A program made the position numbers and the translations under genes. Under the pieces are notes generated by a model. That model worked only from the letters and a program-made list of their open reading frames with translations. It was not told the DNA's origin and ran no database searches. Below are positions 42,190 through 45,899 of a DNA stretch of 45,899 nucleotides, piece after piece (positions within the stretch are counted from its first letter, which is position 1; every line of letters begins with the position of its first letter). The stretch is from an uncultured Halanaerobiales bacterium (GTDB taxonomy: Bacteria; Bacillota; Halanaerobiia; Halanaerobiales; M55B127), in assembly GCA_913055675.1 (NCBI GenBank), contig CAJXKY010000016.1, positions 1 to 45,899 of the forward strand, in the 5' to 3' direction.

Positions 42190-45100
42190 TTATTGAATGT
42201 GCTCTTTTATATTAAGTGAAACAAGCTCAGTTACACCTTTATCAGTCATAGTTAGCCCATAAATATTATCCACTGCAGTCATCATGTGTTTACGGTGTGT
42301 TACTACAATAAATTGAGCAAAATCAGTGTATTCTTTCAAGAAGTTAGAAAACCTTACTACGTTAACATCATCTAATGGAGCATCAATTTCATCTAGGATA
42401 TAAAAAGGACTGGGATTTATCTTTAATAAAGCAAAGACTAAAGCAATTGCTGTTAAGGCTCGTTCTCCACCGGAAAGTAGAGTTAGTTTTTTCAACTTTT
42501 TACCCGGTGGTTGAGCAATGATCTCTACACCGGTCTCTAACAATTCATTTTCATCTACTAAATTCAGCTCAGCCCGACCTCCGTTAAATAGATCTACAAA
42601 GATCTCCTCAAATTCTTCTTTAATCTGATAAAATGAGGTTTTGAATTTTTCCATCATAGTTTCTTCAATCCGGTTAATAATATTAAGTATTGATTCTTTA
42701 GCTTCTTCTAAATCTTCCTGTTGTTCATGTAAGTAGTCTAATCTTTCTTTTAATTCTTCATATTCTTCAATTGCACCTAGATTAACACTACCTAGTTTAG
42801 ATATTTGTTCCCTTAAATTGTTAACACGCTTTTCAACTTCATCAGGGTTTTCTACTCGTTCTCTTTTTTCATACTCATCTTCCTGAATATCAAAACTATA
42901 TTCGTTATGAAGACGTTCTTTTATATTTTCTGTTTTATCATTTTTTCGAGTATAATCCAAATTAATTTCATGTAATTTATCTTTTTTCTCATTAAGTTCG
43001 TCATTTAATTTTTCAACCTCAGTTTCTAACTGCTCATATTCATCTCTCATCTGTTTTAAGTCTATCTCATATTTTTCAACAGCTTTTTCTGAGCTCTTAA
43101 CATCAGCTTCAATCTGAGATTTTTGTTCTTTTAATTTAACCTTTTTATCAGACAACTCATCTAATTCTTCTTTAATATTTTCTATTCTTTCAGCTTTATT
43201 GTTCTGTTCAAATTTATTTTGTTCTATCGAATTTTCGAGATTATCAATATCTTTTTTGATACTTTTTATCTTTTCCTGCTGAGTCGCAAATTTTACACGA
43301 ATATCTGTTAACTTTTCTCTCATCTCTTCTATTTCATCACTTAATTGATCTATATTTTGTTGTTTTTTGTTTATAATATCTTTTTCTTCATCGTAATTCT
43401 TGCTATTTTTTTCAAATAGTCCACTTAAATGATTTTTCTCTTCTTTTAATGATTTTAGTTCATCGTTTTCTTCATTTATCTTATTATCAATTTTTTCTAT
43501 ATTCTTTTCAATTTCAGTGAGCTGTTCTTCTAGGTCGTTTTCATTGTTTTTATAATTTTCCAATCTTAACTTTAACTGATGATAATTATTTGAAAGGGTT
43601 TCTTTATCTTCTTCATAGTTTTTAATTTTATCTTTGAGCTCTAAACCTTTTTTAACTACTTGGTCTATCTCGTCATCTAATTTTTCTATTTCTTTGTCCA
43701 ATTCCGTTATTTCGCGCTCCCGGTTCAAAATATTATTCTTTTTATTTTCACGGCTTCCACCGGAAACTGAACCTCCTGGAAAAATTACATCCCCTTCTTT
43801 TGTTACAATTTTATGTTTTTTATTAATTACATTTGAAATGTCTATTGCTGAATCAAGATCACTAGTAATAATTGTATTTCCCATCAAGTATTCCATTATT
43901 TTTTTGTACTTCTTATCAAAACTTACAAAGTCAACTGCTAGTCCAAGATAACCTTTTTTATCTTGAAAAGAAGAAGTATTAATTTTTCCGTATGATTTTA
44001 TTGATTTAATTGGTAAAAAGGTTGCTCTCCCACTACTATTATTTTTTAAATAATCGATACATTTTTGGGCGGTTTTGTCGTTTTCAACCACAATATTCTG
44101 CAATTTATTACCCAATGTAGTATCAAGAGCAGTTTCATATTCTTTTTTAACATCTATTAGCTCAGCAACCGCTCCATGCATATCAGGAAAACGGTCTCCT
44201 TGTTTTAAAATATTTTTAACACCTTTATAAAATCCTGAATACTCTTTCTTTAAATCTTTGATGAATTCTTTACGTGATTTCTTTTGGTACAATTCATCCT
44301 GGATTTTTTCGTATTTAGTTTCCAATTCTTCATATTGGGATTGATAATTTTCTAATTGTTTTTTAACATCAGTTAATTTTTCTTTCTTATCCTCTAACTT
44401 TTGTAGGGTCTCATTTTGTAATTTTTTATTATCCTCTAGTTTATTTTTAACCTGGGCCTTGCCTGTTAAGGTTTGTTCTTTTTGGTCTCTTAAATCAGAC
44501 AAAACTCTTTCTTTATACTTAATCTTTTCCTCTAGCTTATCATAATCGCGACGCAGCTGGTTAATATCGACGTTTTCTTCAATTAAGTTCTCGCGGTATT
44601 CGTTCAACTCATTTCTTAATTTTTTTAAATGATCTACTCTGTTTTTATAGTCTTTTTCGACCCCGTCTTTCTTTTCTGCCCAAAGTTCAAGTTTAGTACT
44701 TTCTTTATCCAATTTATCCTTGAATTTAGCAAGCTTATCATTTTTTTCTACCAGTTCTTCTTTTAAATTTGATAGTTCATTTTCTAATTCATCTTTTTCT
44801 CTATTTAGATTGTTTTTTCTTTCTTCAATAATATTTAATCTATTTTTAACCTCTTCATTTTTTGTTTTAAGACGATAATATTCATCCTTTTTGTTATCAT
44901 AAGTAACTTCTAGTTCTCTTAACTTTTCTTTTTTACTATGTAATTTATCTTTTTTATCAGAAACTATATTTTCTTTATTCTCAATAATATTTTCAAGCTC
45001 GGATTTCTCATGTCCCAGTTTATCCAAACTTGTTGCTAATTCTTCATGTTGGTCCAGTAATAGATTAATTTCTATGTCCTTTAGTTCATTGCGTAGATCT

Positions 45101-45747
45101 TTATATTCACGAGCTTTTTCAGCTTCCTTTTCAATTTTTTCAAACTGTTTTTCTAACTCCCAGACAAGATCTTTTATTCTCTGGAGATTTGATTTTGTAT
45201 TTTCAAGTCTTTTTTCAGCATCTTTTTTGCGTGATTTATGTTTACTAATCCCAGCTGCTTCTTCAAATAATTCTCTTAAATTTTCTGGTTTTGAATTAAT
45301 AATTTGGGTGATTTTACCCTGACTCACTATTGAATAGGAGTTATTCCCAAGTCCAGTATCCATTAATAGTTCATTAACATCTTTTAGTCTACATTTACTG
45401 TCATTTATGAGATAATCACTTTGTCCGTCCTGGGTTACTTTGCGGGAAAGCTTAACTTCATCGGTTTCTATATCTAATATTCGCTCCGAATTATCTAAAA
45501 ACAATGATACTTCTGCTGAAGAAGAAGGAGATAATTTTTCACTCCCGGCGAAAATAACATCAGCCATCTCACTTCCACGCAAGTTTTTAGCACTTTGTTC
45601 CCCTAAAACCCATTGAATAGCATCCACTATATTACTCTTTCCACTACCATTAGGTCCAACAATAGCGGTAATTGGAATATCAAATTTTAAATTTATTGTA
45701 TTAGCAAAGGATTTAAATCCTTTGATTTTTACCTTTTTTAAAAACAA
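42190..45747 (-). CDS. smc: Chromosome partition protein Smc
   Basis: Smc is the ATPase of the condensin complex with ScpA and ScpB. I take TTG at 45747 as the start: GAGGTGG lies 6 bases upstream and the product then begins FLKKVKIKGFKSFA as in other Smc proteins; 1185 residues is close to B. subtilis Smc (1186). The head has Walker A GPNGSGKSN at about residues 32-40, long coiled coils flank a hinge (about 510-670; GFYKGVKNIL, GNKLQNIVVEND, GGSVSGGS), and the C-terminal head has LSGGERALTAIAL and the Walker B region FYILDEIDAPLDD. It leads the smc-ftsY pair. Confidence 0.97.
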   Translation of the reverse strand: MFLKKVKIKGFKSFANTINLKFDIPITAIVGPNGSGKSNIVDAIQWVLGEQSAKNLRGSEMADVIFAGSEKLSPSSSAEVSLFLDNSERILDIETDEVKLSRKVTQDGQSDYLINDSKCRLKDVNELLMDTGLGNNSYSIVSQGKITQIINSKPENLRELFEEAAGISKHKSRKKDAEKRLENTKSNLQRIKDLVWELEKQFEKIEKEAEKAREYKDLRNELKDIEINLLLDQHEELATSLDKLGHEKSELENIIENKENIVSDKKDKLHSKKEKLRELEVTYDNKKDEYYRLKTKNEEVKNRLNIIEERKNNLNREKDELENELSNLKEELVEKNDKLAKFKDKLDKESTKLELWAEKKDGVEKDYKNRVDHLKKLRNELNEYRENLIEENVDINQLRRDYDKLEEKIKYKERVLSDLRDQKEQTLTGKAQVKNKLEDNKKLQNETLQKLEDKKEKLTDVKKQLENYQSQYEELETKYEKIQDELYQKKSRKEFIKDLKKEYSGFYKGVKNILKQGDRFPDMHGAVAELIDVKKEYETALDTTLGNKLQNIVVENDKTAQKCIDYLKNNSSGRATFLPIKSIKSYGKINTSSFQDKKGYLGLAVDFVSFDKKYKKIMEYLMGNTIITSDLDSAIDISNVINKKHKIVTKEGDVIFPGGSVSGGSRENKKNNILNREREITELDKEIEKLDDEIDQVVKKGLELKDKIKNYEEDKETLSNNYHQLKLRLENYKNNENDLEEQLTEIEKNIEKIDNKINEENDELKSLKEEKNHLSGLFEKNSKNYDEEKDIINKKQQNIDQLSDEIEEMREKLTDIRVKFATQQEKIKSIKKDIDNLENSIEQNKFEQNNKAERIENIKEELDELSDKKVKLKEQKSQIEADVKSSEKAVEKYEIDLKQMRDEYEQLETEVEKLNDELNEKKDKLHEINLDYTRKNDKTENIKERLHNEYSFDIQEDEYEKRERVENPDEVEKRVNNLREQISKLGSVNLGAIEEYEELKERLDYLHEQQEDLEEAKESILNIINRIEETMMEKFKTSFYQIKEEFEEIFVDLFNGGRAELNLVDENELLETGVEIIAQPPGKKLKKLTLLSGGERALTAIALVFALLKINPSPFYILDEIDAPLDDVNVVRFSNFLKEYTDFAQFIVVTHRKHMMTAVDNIYGLTMTDKGVTELVSLNIKEHIQ

Positions 45748-45790
45748 GTATATCCACCTCATCAATAGTACTTTATTTACAAGAGAAAAA

Positions 45791-45812
45791 CCTATCCCAT
45801 ACAAAGGATAGG
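45791..45812 (-). terminator. Terminator between the right-edge gene and smc
   Basis: CCTATCC pairs with GGATAGG around an 8-base loop, and the minus strand continues with TTTTTCTC. It ends the transcript of the gene that runs in from the right edge. Confidence 0.8.
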
Positions 45813-45842
45813 CCCAGAGAAATTACTAAAAAGTATATATTT

Positions 45843-45899
45843 TTATTCTCTTCTGGGTGAAACCGTGAATTTAATAGCCGTTCTTACTTCATCATCAAC
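45843..45899 (-). CDS. C-terminal end of an unidentified protein, cut by the window edge
   Basis: The last 57 bases, read on the minus strand, give 18 residues (VDDEVRTAIKFTVSPRRE) and a TAA stop, followed at 31 bases by a terminator. The frame is open to the edge and its composition resembles neighbouring genes. The fragment is too short to identify; it does not look like the C-terminus of RNase III, the gene commonly found before smc. Confidence 0.5.
   Translation of the reverse strand, partial: VDDEVRTAIKFTVSPRRE

Noticed and set aside
1-45899. Mobile elements, CRISPR arrays, prophage or defence systems
   Set aside because: No transposase, integrase, repeat-spacer array or defence-type domain was found in any reading frame considered; gene order is conserved housekeeping or metabolic.

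Overview
The window is AT-rich, and genes, ribosome-binding sites (mostly GGAGG-type) and promoters (many TTGACA-17-TATAAT) are all of low-GC Firmicute type. Selenium-dependent glycine reductase, a lysine riboswitch, an NSS transporter with a small subunit and TTG/GTG starts point to an anaerobic, amino-acid-fermenting clostridium-like or Halanaerobiales-like bacterium; the exact lineage is an inference. All genes but one lie on the minus strand, so the window reads from right to left. No rRNA, tRNA, CRISPR array, insertion sequence or prophage gene was seen.

Right part (about 34.4-45.9 kb): a conserved housekeeping block reads smc, ftsY, ylxM, ffh, rpsP, khpA, rimM, trmD, a SPOUT methyltransferase, rplS, rbgA, rnhB and queT. 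It links chromosome condensation, protein targeting (SRP and its receptor) and ribosome assembly. It is followed by ferritin (own promoter), a small unknown CxxC protein, a CDP-alcohol phosphatidyltransferase, an MTA/SAH-deaminase-like amidohydrolase, a UPF0182 membrane protein and a pair of M16 peptidase-like proteins (one with, one without the zinc motif).

Middle part (about 10-26.2 kb): an NSS-type sodium symporter with its 36-residue MetS-like subunit, queG, a nucleoside kinase, the only plus-strand gene (a HAD nucleotidase-like protein), an nth-TPR-PPC-phoH operon, a NhaC-family transporter under a lysine riboswitch (predicted lysine transporter LysW), a TPR-SpoIID protein, a RibU riboflavin transporter under an FMN riboswitch, a metallo-beta-lactamase protein with trmL, and a LysM/M23 peptidase.

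Left part (0-9.9 kb): a selenium and Stickland module. yedF-selD-DUF3343 make and handle reactive selenium; selD itself has an in-frame UGA. Next, a consensus promoter and a tandem glycine riboswitch with terminator control grdX-trxA-grdE-grdA-grdB. grdA and grdB each contain an in-frame UGA for selenocysteine, so naive gene calling breaks both. An IclR regulator and ornithine aminotransferase (rocD) follow. The far left has a DUF305 protein with a CsoR-like operator inside a perfect 19-bp inverted repeat, and a SHOCT membrane protein. Missing from the window are grdC/grdD, trxB and selA/selB/selC.
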